Origin: Psychrobacter urativorans | Lineage (GTDB): Bacteria; Pseudomonadota; Gammaproteobacteria; Pseudomonadales; Moraxellaceae | Direction: 5' to 3' | DNA length: 64,000 nucleotides | NCBI RefSeq assembly: GCF_001298525.1 | Contig: NZ_CP012678.1 | Coordinates: 930,001-994,000, forward strand | Part shown: positions 47,315 to 56,156 of the stretch, one piece after another | How the letters are laid out: each line of letters begins with the position of its first letter | Position numbering within the stretch: position 1 is the first letter of the stretch | Notes under the pieces: generated by a model | The model's database searches: none | Told to the model about the DNA's origin: nothing | The model's input: only the letters and a program-made list of their open reading frames with translations | Made by a program: the position numbers and the translations under genes

Positions 47315-48406
47315 TTACTGCTCAAGGGTTTGCCAAATAATATCAGCAACTTGCTGACTGGCGCTGCGATTGGCAAGTGCATGACCTTTTTCTGCCATTT
47401 CTAGACAAATCTGGCGATTCAGCACCGATAATTCAGCGCTTAAGCGTTCAGGGGTCAGTTCAGGCTGTGGTAATAATAATGCAGCGTCATGCTCTGTCAA
47501 AGTACGCGCATTCGCCGTTTGATGGTCATCTACCGCGCTTGGTAAAGGCACAAAAATCGCAGCGATGCCGACATTTTGAATTTCAGTTACGGTTAACGCG
47601 CCAGCACGGCAAACAATAATATCCGCCCATTGATAAGCGGCTGCCATATCGGTAATAAAAGGCTGCACGATGGTTTTATGAGCGCTCAAATCTTCAGCAT
47701 CATACGCCGCTTGCGTCACTGTCTCATTATCACGCCCACATTGATGACGTACCTCAAAAGGCGTATTGATAAGTGCTAGCGCCTTAGGCAGTGTACTATT
47801 TAGCACCTGTGCGCCTAATGAGCCACCCACTACCAATAAGCGTAGTGGCGAGTCATCATTAATATCATAACGCTCAGCTGGAGCCGCCACGCCAGTGATG
47901 GCATTGCGAACTGGATTGCCCACCGTTTCTAACTTTGAATCAAGCTCACTATTGGCAAAAGTATTTTCAAAAGCTTGTAAGACTTTAGTAGCGATTTTGG
48001 CTAAATAACGATTGCTCATGCCAGCAATGGCATTTTGCTCATGAATAATTAGCGGTGTGCCGGTCATACGCGCGGCGATACCACCAGGAGCGCTAACATA
48101 ACCGCCAAAACCCACTACCATATCAATTTTATTACTACGAATAATCTTGATAACCGCCATAGTCGCGGCTAATAAGGTGATAGGCATCTTCAGTAAACGC
48201 CCGACCCCTTTACCACGCAAGCCTTGCATGGCAATGGCATGAAAAGCATAATCAGTTGGCGCAACCAAGCGATTTTCCATCCCATTTGCTGTGCCAAGCC
48301 AATGAATCACCGCACCACGCTCAGCCAGCAATTCGCTGACTGCTAGCGCTGGAAATACATGCCCGCCTGTTCCGGCAGCCATCATTAGTATATGCGGTGT
48401 CTTCAT
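47315..48406 (-). CDS. murG: UDP-GlcNAc:lipid I N-acetylglucosaminyltransferase
   Basis: The final cytoplasmic step of lipid II synthesis at the inner membrane. 363 residues. The GT28 hallmarks are MAAGTGGHVFPALAVSE (G loop 1), VVGFGGYVSAPGGIAA, VVGGSLGAQVLNSTLP, and the acceptor/donor segment CRAGALTVTEIQNVGIAAIF. AAAGG precedes the ATG. No ftsW or murD is found upstream; instead gshB follows after a 252-bp structured gap, so the dcw cluster is cut at this point. Confidence 0.97.
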   Translation of the reverse strand: MKTPHILMMAAGTGGHVFPALAVSELLAERGAVIHWLGTANGMENRLVAPTDYAFHAIAMQGLRGKGVGRLLKMPITLLAATMAVIKIIRSNKIDMVVGFGGYVSAPGGIAARMTGTPLIIHEQNAIAGMSNRYLAKIATKVLQAFENTFANSELDSKLETVGNPVRNAITGVAAPAERYDINDDSPLRLLVVGGSLGAQVLNSTLPKALALINTPFEVRHQCGRDNETVTQAAYDAEDLSAHKTIVQPFITDMAAAYQWADIIVCRAGALTVTEIQNVGIAAIFVPLPSAVDDHQTANARTLTEHDAALLLPQPELTPERLSAELSVLNRQICLEMAEKGHALANRSASQQVADIIWQTLEQ

Positions 48407-48484
48407 TGCTCTTAGCCTTTCTTATCTTTTTTCATGAATAATCAGTGGCTTTACCATGCTCATTTTTGAACCATTTGTCCAATA

Positions 48485-48612
48485 AAAAGCCCTGCCGTAA
48501 AGCCCGCATAGTATAGAGGAAATCAAGGCGTGACATGTAGCGTTTTATAGCGAATTAAGCGTCTAAATCTTGATTTTCTATATTCCTAAACCTTTTTATT
48601 AAGCAGGGCTTT
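48485..48612. repeat. Nested long-range inverted repeats between murG and gshB
   Basis: Outer arms AAAGCCCTGC (48486-48495) and GCAGGGCTTT (48603-48612) enclose a second pair, TATAGAGGAAATCAAG (48512-48527) and CTTGATTTTCTATA (48569-48582, 2-nt bulge). The set could fold into one long RNA arm. It might be the gshB 3' end, a structured RNA or a decayed small mobile element. Confidence 0.55.
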
Positions 48613-48658
48613 ATGACCTAAGCGCTTAAGCCACTTCGAGCTCACTTTTAGTCATCAA

Positions 48659-49648
48659 TTAAAATTTTGATTCTACGGCTTTGATAAAGTCAGTGGCGAT
48701 ATCCGTTCCGCATTGGTCGTCAATTTCACGCACGCAAGTCGGACTGGTAACATTAATTTCAGTAATACGTCCGCCAATAAGATCAAGTCCCACGAACATC
48801 AAGCCTTTTTCTTTAACAATTGGTGCGACCACGTTTGCCACTTGACGTTCAATATCGGTCAATGGCATGGCTACACCGCTTCCGCCCGCCGCCAAATTAC
48901 CACGAGTTTCGCCTTTGGTAGGAATACGCGCTAATGAATAATCAATGACCACCCCATCAACGATAAGAACGCGCTTATCGCCATCTTTAATTTCAGGCAA
49001 ATAGCGCTGCGCCATAATTGGTAAGGTCTCAAGCTCAGTCAATATCTCAAGCGTGACCCCAATGTTGTGACTGTCAGCGGTCAAACGAAAAATGCCTGCA
49101 CCGCCCATACCATCCAACGGTTTAACAATCACATCTTGCTGCTCAGCGATAAATTTACGAATGTGTACTTGCTTACTGGTGACAATCGTTGGGCTCATAT
49201 AATCGCTGAACCACGTAGCAAATAACTTTTCATTACAGTCACGGATTGCGCTTGGATCATTTACCACCAGCACACCTGCTGCCTTGGCATGGTCTAATAA
49301 ATAAGTCGCATAAATAAAACGCATATCAAACGGTGGGTCTTTACGCATTAAAATCACATCATAATCGGTCACCGGACAAGTGATTTTTTCACTTAAGGTA
49401 TAAAAGTCTTCAGGATCACGTTTGACATTCACGGGATGCGCATCAATCATTAATTGACCACGATCGAGCCACAAATCATGAATTTGACAATAACCCAGCG
49501 TATGCCCACGATCTTGCGCTGACCACATCATTGCCAGACTAGTATCCTTGTAATAATTGATCTTTTCAATAGGATCCATGATGACCAGTATCTTTAAAGA
49601 ACGGCTATTTGCAGAATTATCTGACGCTAACGGGGCAGCTTGACTCAT
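48659..49648 (-). CDS. gshB: Glutathione synthetase
   Basis: An ATP-grasp ligase joining gamma-glutamylcysteine and glycine. 329 residues with a polar 18-residue N-terminal tail. Motifs include KILVIMDPIEKINYYKDTSL, VILMRKDPPFDMRFIYATYL, VIVKPLDGMGGAGIFRL, RIPTKGETRGNLAAGGSG and FVGLDLIGGRITEINVTSP. The product supplies glutathione for fghA and for KefC-type gating. pyrE lies upstream on the same strand. Confidence 0.97.
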   Translation of the reverse strand: MSQAAPLASDNSANSRSLKILVIMDPIEKINYYKDTSLAMMWSAQDRGHTLGYCQIHDLWLDRGQLMIDAHPVNVKRDPEDFYTLSEKITCPVTDYDVILMRKDPPFDMRFIYATYLLDHAKAAGVLVVNDPSAIRDCNEKLFATWFSDYMSPTIVTSKQVHIRKFIAEQQDVIVKPLDGMGGAGIFRLTADSHNIGVTLEILTELETLPIMAQRYLPEIKDGDKRVLIVDGVVIDYSLARIPTKGETRGNLAAGGSGVAMPLTDIERQVANVVAPIVKEKGLMFVGLDLIGGRITEINVTSPTCVREIDDQCGTDIATDFIKAVESKF

Positions 49649-49743
49649 GATCGGCTCACTTAAAGGTGGTTGTTTTGCGTACCGTGGTTATTAATAATGA
49701 AGTTAAAATAATTAGGAATCATCAAGCAAAAACAGTCGGTACT

Positions 49744-50436
49744 TTATACACCATACTGCGTGCGATAATGCTGCATTTTTGCCAGTTGGTCGGCAATTTC
49801 GGTGGCGTCTTGATGGGCACTTTGTTCACTAGCTAAATAACCGATTAAGTCATCCATATCAACCAGCGCACTTACCGGCACTTGTAAATTGGCAACCAGT
49901 TCTTGAATGGCAGAAAGCTCGCCTTGTCCTTTTTCTTTACGGTCTAATGCCACGAGAATACCGGCAACGCTTGCGCCTGCGGCTTCTAAAATCTCAATCA
50001 CTTCGCGCATTGCCGTACCTGCAGTAATGACATCGTCAAGTATCCAAACGGCTTTACCGCTCACATCAGCGCCAACCAAATTACCGCCTTCACCGTGAGT
50101 TTTTACTTCTTTACGGTTATAACCCCACTCAGCATTGATACCATGATGTAGCCATAATGCTTGGGCGGTTGCCGCGACAAATGGAATACCTTTATACGCA
50201 GCACCAAAGATGACCAGTTCTTTATCGCTGTCACCAGCTTTTTGCATTTGTTCCGCTAACGCATCGGCATAACCACGCGCCAGTAGCGACAGCATCTCGC
50301 CCGTTGCTAATAAGCCTGCATTAAAAAAATATGGGCTAACTCGACCCGACTTCAGTACAAATTCACCAAACTTGAGTACTTGGTTGTCTAAGGCGAGTTG
50401 AATAAAATCATGAGCGGTAAATGATGGGGTGTGCAT
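49744..50436 (-). CDS. pyrE: Orotate phosphoribosyltransferase
   Basis: Converts orotate and PRPP to OMP in pyrimidine synthesis. 230 residues: KFGEFVLKSGRVSPYFFNAG at the start, FGAAYKGIPFVAATA, the catalytic loop with YNRKEVKTHGEGG, and the PRPP-binding motif AVWILDDVITAGTAMRE. AGGAA lies upstream of the ATG. Terminator and promoter to gshB are not obvious, so the two may be co-transcribed across a 95-bp gap. Confidence 0.97.
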   Translation of the reverse strand: MHTPSFTAHDFIQLALDNQVLKFGEFVLKSGRVSPYFFNAGLLATGEMLSLLARGYADALAEQMQKAGDSDKELVIFGAAYKGIPFVAATAQALWLHHGINAEWGYNRKEVKTHGEGGNLVGADVSGKAVWILDDVITAGTAMREVIEILEAAGASVAGILVALDRKEKGQGELSAIQELVANLQVPVSALVDMDDLIGYLASEQSAHQDATEIADQLAKMQHYRTQYGV

Positions 50437-50484
50437 AAGGCATTCCTATGGGAAAAATTTTTGCATTATTGTACGCATTATTGG

Positions 50485-51471
50485 TCAGCTTGACCAACCA
50501 TTGATAGCATAATCTTGCATATTGGCGTAGCGAGTGAGCAGACCACAGCGTGAGGAGAGATTAAAATAACACTGACCATCGTCCGCTATCTGCAACTCCC
50601 AACCCAAATGTTGCGCTGCCACGATAATGTGTCCGGCAAACAGTCGGATGTGACGATATTGATAACGTAGCGCTGGCGTGCGACATACTTGGCTCAGCAC
50701 ATAGCTGCGCACATGCTGACAAATTTGCTCGGCGCTATAACTACGATTAATACTTTTACGCGTCGCACATTGCTTAAGCACATGCAGCGCCACACTACAC
50801 GCCATAATGTCAGTCGCAAGGCTACCGACACCCGATTCAAATTGCTCTGGCTGTAAAATCACTTGCCAATCATCGGCATAGATACTATTTAAGAGTTCAT
50901 CAGTATTGTGGCGTTTAATGATGCTTCGCAAAGACACAGAGGTGTCATTAGCCTTAACATCGGTAGTTTTTTTATTATTCAAATGGTCTGTCGCAAAACC
51001 ATAGCGCGTTAACTGCGGATATTTTTGAATAACCTGCCCAATATCTGCCATATCCAGCAACGTCATGGTATCGAGTGACGCCAACAAAGGCTGCTCGCTA
51101 TGATTGTGATAAAAGCTGTCCGGAATAGAAATCAGTTGTGCCGCTGTAAGAAAACCTAAATAGTCGGCAAACGATTCTGACGCCACCAGCTTCCACTTAG
51201 ATAAGCCATCCTCTTTAGGCTGATAGAAACCCTTAGCGCTCCCATAAAGACGGCGCAGTTGACTATTAACGCGCCGTGCAGGTTCTGGGATATCAGTTAA
51301 TGGTCGTGCTGGATCAAGCGCAGTTTGGCGCGGGTCAAAGTTTGGATGCACAATCGCAGGTTGAGCATTATCAGCTAACTGGGATAACTGCTCAACATTA
51401 TCTTCTACCCGCCTACCTTGCCCCGATAGCTTTTGAGCTGAGTGGTTATCAGAAGTAAAAGGCTGAGTCAT
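50485..51471 (-). CDS. Conserved hypothetical protein
   Basis: A 328-residue soluble protein. The first 65 residues are polar and probably disordered; the rest is mostly helical (SFADYLGFLTAAQLISIPD, LDTMTLLDMADIGQVIQKY). A central segment rich in Lys/Asn/Thr is followed by a Cys-containing helical region (LATDIMACSVALHVLKQCAT, QICQHVRSYVLSQVCR) and the final HIRLFAGHIIVAAQHLGW. No domain is recognised. GGAGA at good spacing supports the start. It lies between pyrE and an SDR gene, both minus strand. Confidence 0.7.
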   Translation of the reverse strand: MTQPFTSDNHSAQKLSGQGRRVEDNVEQLSQLADNAQPAIVHPNFDPRQTALDPARPLTDIPEPARRVNSQLRRLYGSAKGFYQPKEDGLSKWKLVASESFADYLGFLTAAQLISIPDSFYHNHSEQPLLASLDTMTLLDMADIGQVIQKYPQLTRYGFATDHLNNKKTTDVKANDTSVSLRSIIKRHNTDELLNSIYADDWQVILQPEQFESGVGSLATDIMACSVALHVLKQCATRKSINRSYSAEQICQHVRSYVLSQVCRTPALRYQYRHIRLFAGHIIVAAQHLGWELQIADDGQCYFNLSSRCGLLTRYANMQDYAINGWSS

Positions 51472-51547
51472 ACTGTCTCCAGGACAATAGTAATATCAAA
51501 TAAAAACGAAAGCTAAAAAAGTCTGCTGAGTCATTTAAGCTCCTTTA

Positions 51548-52393
51548 TTAACCATCATCATGATGTCGCAAAATATCCTGATAACCGGCTTGCCAATCAG
51601 GATAAGTGAGCCAAGCTAACGGAATGTTGCTATGTAAGCGTTTCCCCGTAACAGAGGTTTTCTCGTTATCTACTTCTGGCAGCGTCTCCCCGACTTTTTT
51701 ACTCAGCCAAGTGGTCAGCTCAAAGGTGGTTACTGGCGCATAATCAGTTGCAATATAAAGAGATTTTGGCGCGTCTATCGTCATTACCTTGGCGATAATG
51801 GTAACCAAATCGCTATCCATAATGCGGTTACTCCAATCTTCCGCAGCAATCGGCTCTTTTTGTCCTTCGCGGGCTTTACGTAGGCGCATCAACCGCTCGC
51901 GTCCGTAGATACCACTGGGACGAATAATAATTGCCTTATTACCAAAACCTTGTTGCAATGCCTGTTCCGCTAGTAAAATAATCTTGGAAGCATCACGCTC
52001 GGGAATAATCGGCAGCGTATTTTCATCAATCCATTCGCCATTATTTTGCCCATAAATACCTGTTGATGAGATAAAAATAATGCGTTCAAGGTTCATTAAT
52101 TTATCTGCAAATGTTGCTAAGTGCTGACAAATTGCTAAATAGCTGTCGTTATAACCGCTGGTCGAATAGTCATCGGGTGTCACAATAATAGCAATACGGG
52201 TAAAGTCTTTCAGCTGTTCTGCGCTCAGCTTAAGCGCATCCGCTTGCATAAAATGTGCATTATCATCCAACGCATAATGACTACGTTCACGTCGCGCCAG
52301 TCCGGTGACGGACAAATTATGTTGCGCAAGCATATTCGTCACCGGCAAACCAATATCACCTTGTCCAATAATCAGCCACTGTTGCGTCGTCAT
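51548..52393 (-). CDS. NAD(P)-dependent SDR/epimerase-like protein
   Basis: A 281-residue extended short-chain dehydrogenase/epimerase. The Rossmann motif is WLIIGQGDIGLPVTNML, and the active-site region has FISSTGIYGQNNGEWIDE (catalytic Tyr context YG) and AIIIRPSGIYGRERL. It resembles the YeeZ-type atypical SDRs, whose substrates are unknown. AAGGA precedes the ATG. It sits 63 bp downstream of the DUF4105 gene on the same strand. Confidence 0.82.
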   Translation of the reverse strand: MTTQQWLIIGQGDIGLPVTNMLAQHNLSVTGLARRERSHYALDDNAHFMQADALKLSAEQLKDFTRIAIIVTPDDYSTSGYNDSYLAICQHLATFADKLMNLERIIFISSTGIYGQNNGEWIDENTLPIIPERDASKIILLAEQALQQGFGNKAIIIRPSGIYGRERLMRLRKAREGQKEPIAAEDWSNRIMDSDLVTIIAKVMTIDAPKSLYIATDYAPVTTFELTTWLSKKVGETLPEVDNEKTSVTGKRLHSNIPLAWLTYPDWQAGYQDILRHHDDG

Positions 52394-52456
52394 GAGCTAT
52401 CCTTATTTATTCTTATAGTTATCATTATTTTGAATGCATGGCTTAGAAGTTATTCA

Positions 52457-54616
52457 TTAGAAATAGCGCATATAAGCCAGTTTAATATCGTCATTGGCAT
52501 CGATGCGATTCTGCCATTCATAACTGGCATCAAGGCGTAATGCTTGTTTTTTATCGATATCGTAATGCAGCCCAAGGGTGGTAATCGGCTGCCAATAGTG
52601 ACCACGGACGTTCGAATCATCGCTGCTGCCATGATACCAATACGGCAGTTGCAATTCAGCTTGCGCACGTAAATGATTGTTAATCTGATACAGACAACCT
52701 GCGTTCACGCCAGCACCAACGCGATAGCCTTTGTTAATACCACGCCCCGCTTGTATTGCGCCTGTGCCAAAAGCATAGCAGAGCTGTGGCGGCATCTCAC
52801 CACTTATCAAACCTGACGTATCAGTACGCGGCGCACCAAATGCCCACGACTTGCCATATTCAAAGGCAGTACTACCCACTAAATGGTCGGTGCCGTCTTG
52901 TTGCGAGCCATCATTAACACGGGTGGCTTCAATACTGGCGCCCCATGTTTTGCCTTTTTTAGCCGAATTTACGGGATTAAAAGAACGCCCACGAATTAAG
53001 GTGAAATTTTGCAACACTGCGCTTTTTGGGGCATTGCCGTTGCTATCTTCCTCATTATCATAAAAACGTAAGGTTGCCGCTAACCCTTCTAAATTAAAAA
53101 ACTGACCAAATCCTGAGCTGCCATCCAACGTATCGTGAAAGCCTGCGCGCAGACCAATGTCTATATAACTATTATCACCGCGCTGCCCAATGCCAACATG
53201 GGCGCGCTGCATGGGATGACGATCTAGCGGATTGTTATCAGGAGCAGATACAGTGAATGGCAACAAAGTCTGACCATCTTTTGACATACTTGACAGCAGA
53301 TTACTCTCTTCAGAGGTGATGTTATTTACCTCATTTTTAGTTAAAGGCTGATTGCTCAGATGCGCTTTTTGCTTCGCGGTATTAAGTTGCGCTTGCCTTA
53401 ACGTACCATCTGCAGGCGTATAACGGGTATTGGTTAATAGGCTTTTCCGACTTAACAAATTGACCACGTCAGAGGGAATCACCACATAAGGCAGCTGACT
53501 TAATAACTGCTGATTAGGACGTACCACATCAATCAGACGCAAAATCTCAGACGCACAGTTATCGGTTGCAAAATAATACGGTATCGACAAATCCTTAGTT
53601 TCCCAGACATGACGCATGATTTGCTGAACTTCTGCAGGGGTTAAATCGAGCTGATACGTCCATGTATCACGCTCATCATCTTTGAGATAATCGGCTAGCT
53701 TTGCTGGATACGGGTCAATTTCAATTAAATTATCATAACGTCCGCTCATGGCTTTGATGGTAAACAGCGCAAAATTATCCTTATTATCGCCATCAACCGT
53801 ATCATTTAGGGCATAAGCATGATGAATTTGGGTAAAGTCTTTGGCACTGGCTGCTGAGTCAATGCGTAATAAAGTATGACCAAAAGCAGATATCGGATTG
53901 TCCAAATATTCTTGCGCAAACATAACCGACAGCTGCTTTGGCGCTATCGTTGCCATCCAGTCATCAAGCTTTGGGCAATCGACTTGCAGCGTAGCTTTAT
54001 CAATATTCAAGGTTTCTGCTAGCCAGTGCACACGCGCAGGAAACCGGCAAAGGGCAGAATCATTTGCAACCGTGCGTGCAGTGTTAGCAGGTAATGACAT
54101 TTGTTCCGCCATGGCTACCAACAAGGCATCCAATTCAGCGGCGGCATCTTGTTGTCCATTAGGCGTTAAAAAAAACTCGGCATCATCAACTTCACTTTTC
54201 GTATTTTTTTTAGCGAACACACCTTTTTTATCATCAACGACATACAGCAATCGTCGCCACGTTATATGCTGCGCTAGATTATCCGCTTGTACTTGTGCAC
54301 GCCACGTAGTTAATAATTGGTCAGCATTTGTATTTTGGCTATTTTTAGTACTTTTTTTAGTACTTTGGCTGCTACTGCTATTAACGCTCGTATTATTAGG
54401 ATTAGTTATTGCAACATTTATTATCTTGTCATGAATGACCGCTGTATCGGTCGTATCACCCAATCCGCCAGTGGTTACCAATGTTAAAGGGGTTGGTAAC
54501 ATGGCTTGGGCTTGGGCGCTTAATAGCAGTCCAGTAATGGCAAGTGGCAAACGAGCACGCGGACGTATTGCAGATAGTGTACTAGCGATTGACATGGGCT
54601 TTGAGTGTTTAGACAT
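52457..54616 (-). CDS. DUF4105 outer-membrane beta-barrel protein
   Basis: 719 residues with a signal peptide (RLPLAITGLLLSAQAQAML). A Ser/Thr/Asn-rich, low-complexity stretch (about residues 70-95) leads into the DUF4105 domain: LCRFPARVHWLAETL, YLDNPISAFGHTLLRI and the conserved YYFATDNCASEILRLID. That His/Cys arrangement suggests a papain-like fold. The C-terminal third has alternating beta strands (HVGIGQRGDNSYIDIGLRAG onward) and ends in LAYMRYF, an aromatic end typical of outer-membrane barrels. AGAGG supports the ATG. Function unknown. Confidence 0.82.
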   Translation of the reverse strand: MSKHSKPMSIASTLSAIRPRARLPLAITGLLLSAQAQAMLPTPLTLVTTGGLGDTTDTAVIHDKIINVAITNPNNTSVNSSSSQSTKKSTKNSQNTNADQLLTTWRAQVQADNLAQHITWRRLLYVVDDKKGVFAKKNTKSEVDDAEFFLTPNGQQDAAAELDALLVAMAEQMSLPANTARTVANDSALCRFPARVHWLAETLNIDKATLQVDCPKLDDWMATIAPKQLSVMFAQEYLDNPISAFGHTLLRIDSAASAKDFTQIHHAYALNDTVDGDNKDNFALFTIKAMSGRYDNLIEIDPYPAKLADYLKDDERDTWTYQLDLTPAEVQQIMRHVWETKDLSIPYYFATDNCASEILRLIDVVRPNQQLLSQLPYVVIPSDVVNLLSRKSLLTNTRYTPADGTLRQAQLNTAKQKAHLSNQPLTKNEVNNITSEESNLLSSMSKDGQTLLPFTVSAPDNNPLDRHPMQRAHVGIGQRGDNSYIDIGLRAGFHDTLDGSSGFGQFFNLEGLAATLRFYDNEEDSNGNAPKSAVLQNFTLIRGRSFNPVNSAKKGKTWGASIEATRVNDGSQQDGTDHLVGSTAFEYGKSWAFGAPRTDTSGLISGEMPPQLCYAFGTGAIQAGRGINKGYRVGAGVNAGCLYQINNHLRAQAELQLPYWYHGSSDDSNVRGHYWQPITTLGLHYDIDKKQALRLDASYEWQNRIDANDDIKLAYMRYF

Positions 54617-54840
54617 GAGGTAGCGCCTCTTATTTTCAATTCATACGCTATCAGCGTGGTTAATTTTTACCGGGTCATTTGATACCGTTTATCGCAGTTC
54701 TATTTATCATTAGTTTTAGAGATTATTATTGGTATATTGTCGTTGGTATATTATCGTTAATAACTTGTATTTACGGCGATAGCTTGCTACAACCCTTAAT
54801 TACCGTAAGCCTTCTATACTAACTTATACACCCTACTATA

Positions 54841-54862
54841 ATAGAGAATATATAGAGAATAT
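54841..54862. repeat. 11-bp tandem duplication over the ampD ribosome binding site
   Basis: ATAGAGAATAT occurs perfectly at 54841-54851 and 54852-54862, immediately before the ampD ATG (54864). Each copy carries the Shine-Dalgarno-like GAGAA. Confidence 0.85.
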
Positions 54863-54863
54863 T

Positions 54864-55460
54864 ATGCCAAATTCAGCCGCTTCACTGACTATTAATGATG
54901 GTCGCTTATCCGCAGCCACATGGTTGTGTTCACCGAATCATAATGAACGCGCTGCTGGTATGAGTATTGATACCATCGTCATTCATAATATCAGCTTACC
55001 ACCGAATGAGTTCGGCGCATGTGACGCAAATGGTATGCATTATGTCAAAGCGTTGTTTACCAACCAGTTGGATTGGCAAACGCATCCTTATTTTCAAACG
55101 ATTGAGGGTGCTGAAGTATCCGCCCATTTATTTATTGAACGTGATGGCACGATGACGCAGTTTGTGAACTTTAATGCGCGCGCATGGCATGCGGGAAAAT
55201 CCAGTTATCTGGGTCGAGCAGAATGTAACAATTATAGCATTGGTATTGAGCTTGAAGGCTCAGACTTTGTGCCGTTTACTGAGGTTCAATATGAAATACT
55301 CGCTCAAGTGGTGACTGCAATCTATCACGCTTACCCAAAAACACGGCGGCATTTAACGGGTCATAGTGATATTGCACCCAATCGTAAGACCGATCCGGGT
55401 GATTATTTTGAGTGGCAGAAATTGCGTGAGAGTATTGCCGAAATATTAAAACAAGAATAA
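54864..55460 (+). CDS. ampD: 1,6-anhydro-N-acetylmuramyl-L-alanine amidase
   Basis: A cytosolic zinc amidase that removes peptides from anhydro-muropeptides during peptidoglycan recycling; loss commonly derepresses AmpC in other bacteria. 198 residues with zinc ligands His in IDTIVIHNISLPPNEFG, and His and Asp in RRHLTGHSDIAPNRKTDPGD; the core FNARAWHAGKSSYLGRAECN is characteristic. murJ lies downstream but is separated by an AT-rich accessory gene. The ribosome binding site lies in an 11-bp tandem duplication. Confidence 0.97.
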   Translation: MPNSAASLTINDGRLSAATWLCSPNHNERAAGMSIDTIVIHNISLPPNEFGACDANGMHYVKALFTNQLDWQTHPYFQTIEGAEVSAHLFIERDGTMTQFVNFNARAWHAGKSSYLGRAECNNYSIGIELEGSDFVPFTEVQYEILAQVVTAIYHAYPKTRRHLTGHSDIAPNRKTDPGDYFEWQKLRESIAEILKQE

Positions 55461-55489
55461 TTACTCAATTTTTATAAATTAGGAAAGCC

Positions 55490-56008
55490 ATTACTTGGAT
55501 TGAAGTAGTCGATTCTGCAGTAAAAATAGGACTAGGGGCATTGATAGCCGGTGTTATTGCCTTTTTATTATCTTCAACACAATATCGTAATGATCTTAAA
55601 AAAGCTAAAATAGAACGTGAATTTGAGATGCTAAAAGAAGTTGCAGAGAAAGTGGAGGTTTTTAATAATATTACCTTAAACTACTGGGCATTTATTACTG
55701 ACTGGCGGCGGCGATTAATTTTGGACGCTTCTATTCCTAAACCTATCAGTTTGATAGACATTCAGCAAAAATTATTTGATAGCTTTAGTGAGTTAACGAA
55801 AGCAGAGTCTTTATTACTCTTATTTAGATACAATAATACTTCAGTCAAACTAAGAAAATATGGGGAAACAGTCATAGCATTTAAAAAAAGAGTGGAATCT
55901 TTGGATGTTCCTTTCGATAATAATGATACAGCTAACTATAGAAAATCTATGATTGATAAACGCTCCGAACTATTTATTTTATTAAATGAGATTTATAAGA
56001 CGATTTAA
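55490..56008 (+). CDS. AT-rich accessory gene: single-span membrane protein, probable ATT start
   Basis: About 172 residues if translation begins at ATT 55490, which has AGGA 5 nt upstream; there is no ATG or GTG in the open frame, and the only TTG (55541) would cut through the membrane span. The N-terminus holds one span (VKIGLGALIAGVIAFLLSS), then a charged coiled-coil-like helix (YRNDLKKAKIEREFEMLKEV) and a helical remainder. Base composition is visibly more AT-rich than ampD and murJ on either side, suggesting acquisition. No family recognised. Confidence 0.65.
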   Translation: MTWIEVVDSAVKIGLGALIAGVIAFLLSSTQYRNDLKKAKIEREFEMLKEVAEKVEVFNNITLNYWAFITDWRRRLILDASIPKPISLIDIQQKLFDSFSELTKAESLLLLFRYNNTSVKLRKYGETVIAFKKRVESLDVPFDNNDTANYRKSMIDKRSELFILLNEIYKTI

Positions 56009-56156
56009 AATCAGTGCTCTCATCATTCTCATCATTCCTACAACCAATGCATTTATCTATGTGATGAAAATGCTATAATCCGACAGTTTTTTTGACCTCA
56101 ATATATTAATTAACCACATTAATAGATTAATAGACAAATTCGCATAATAGGTTCTC

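Noticed and set aside
53898..54434. 178-codon plus-strand frame opposite the DUF4105 gene
   Set aside because: Antisense to the signal and linker region; its hydrophobic Leu/Val tail comes from the Ser/Thr-rich repeat codons on the other strand.
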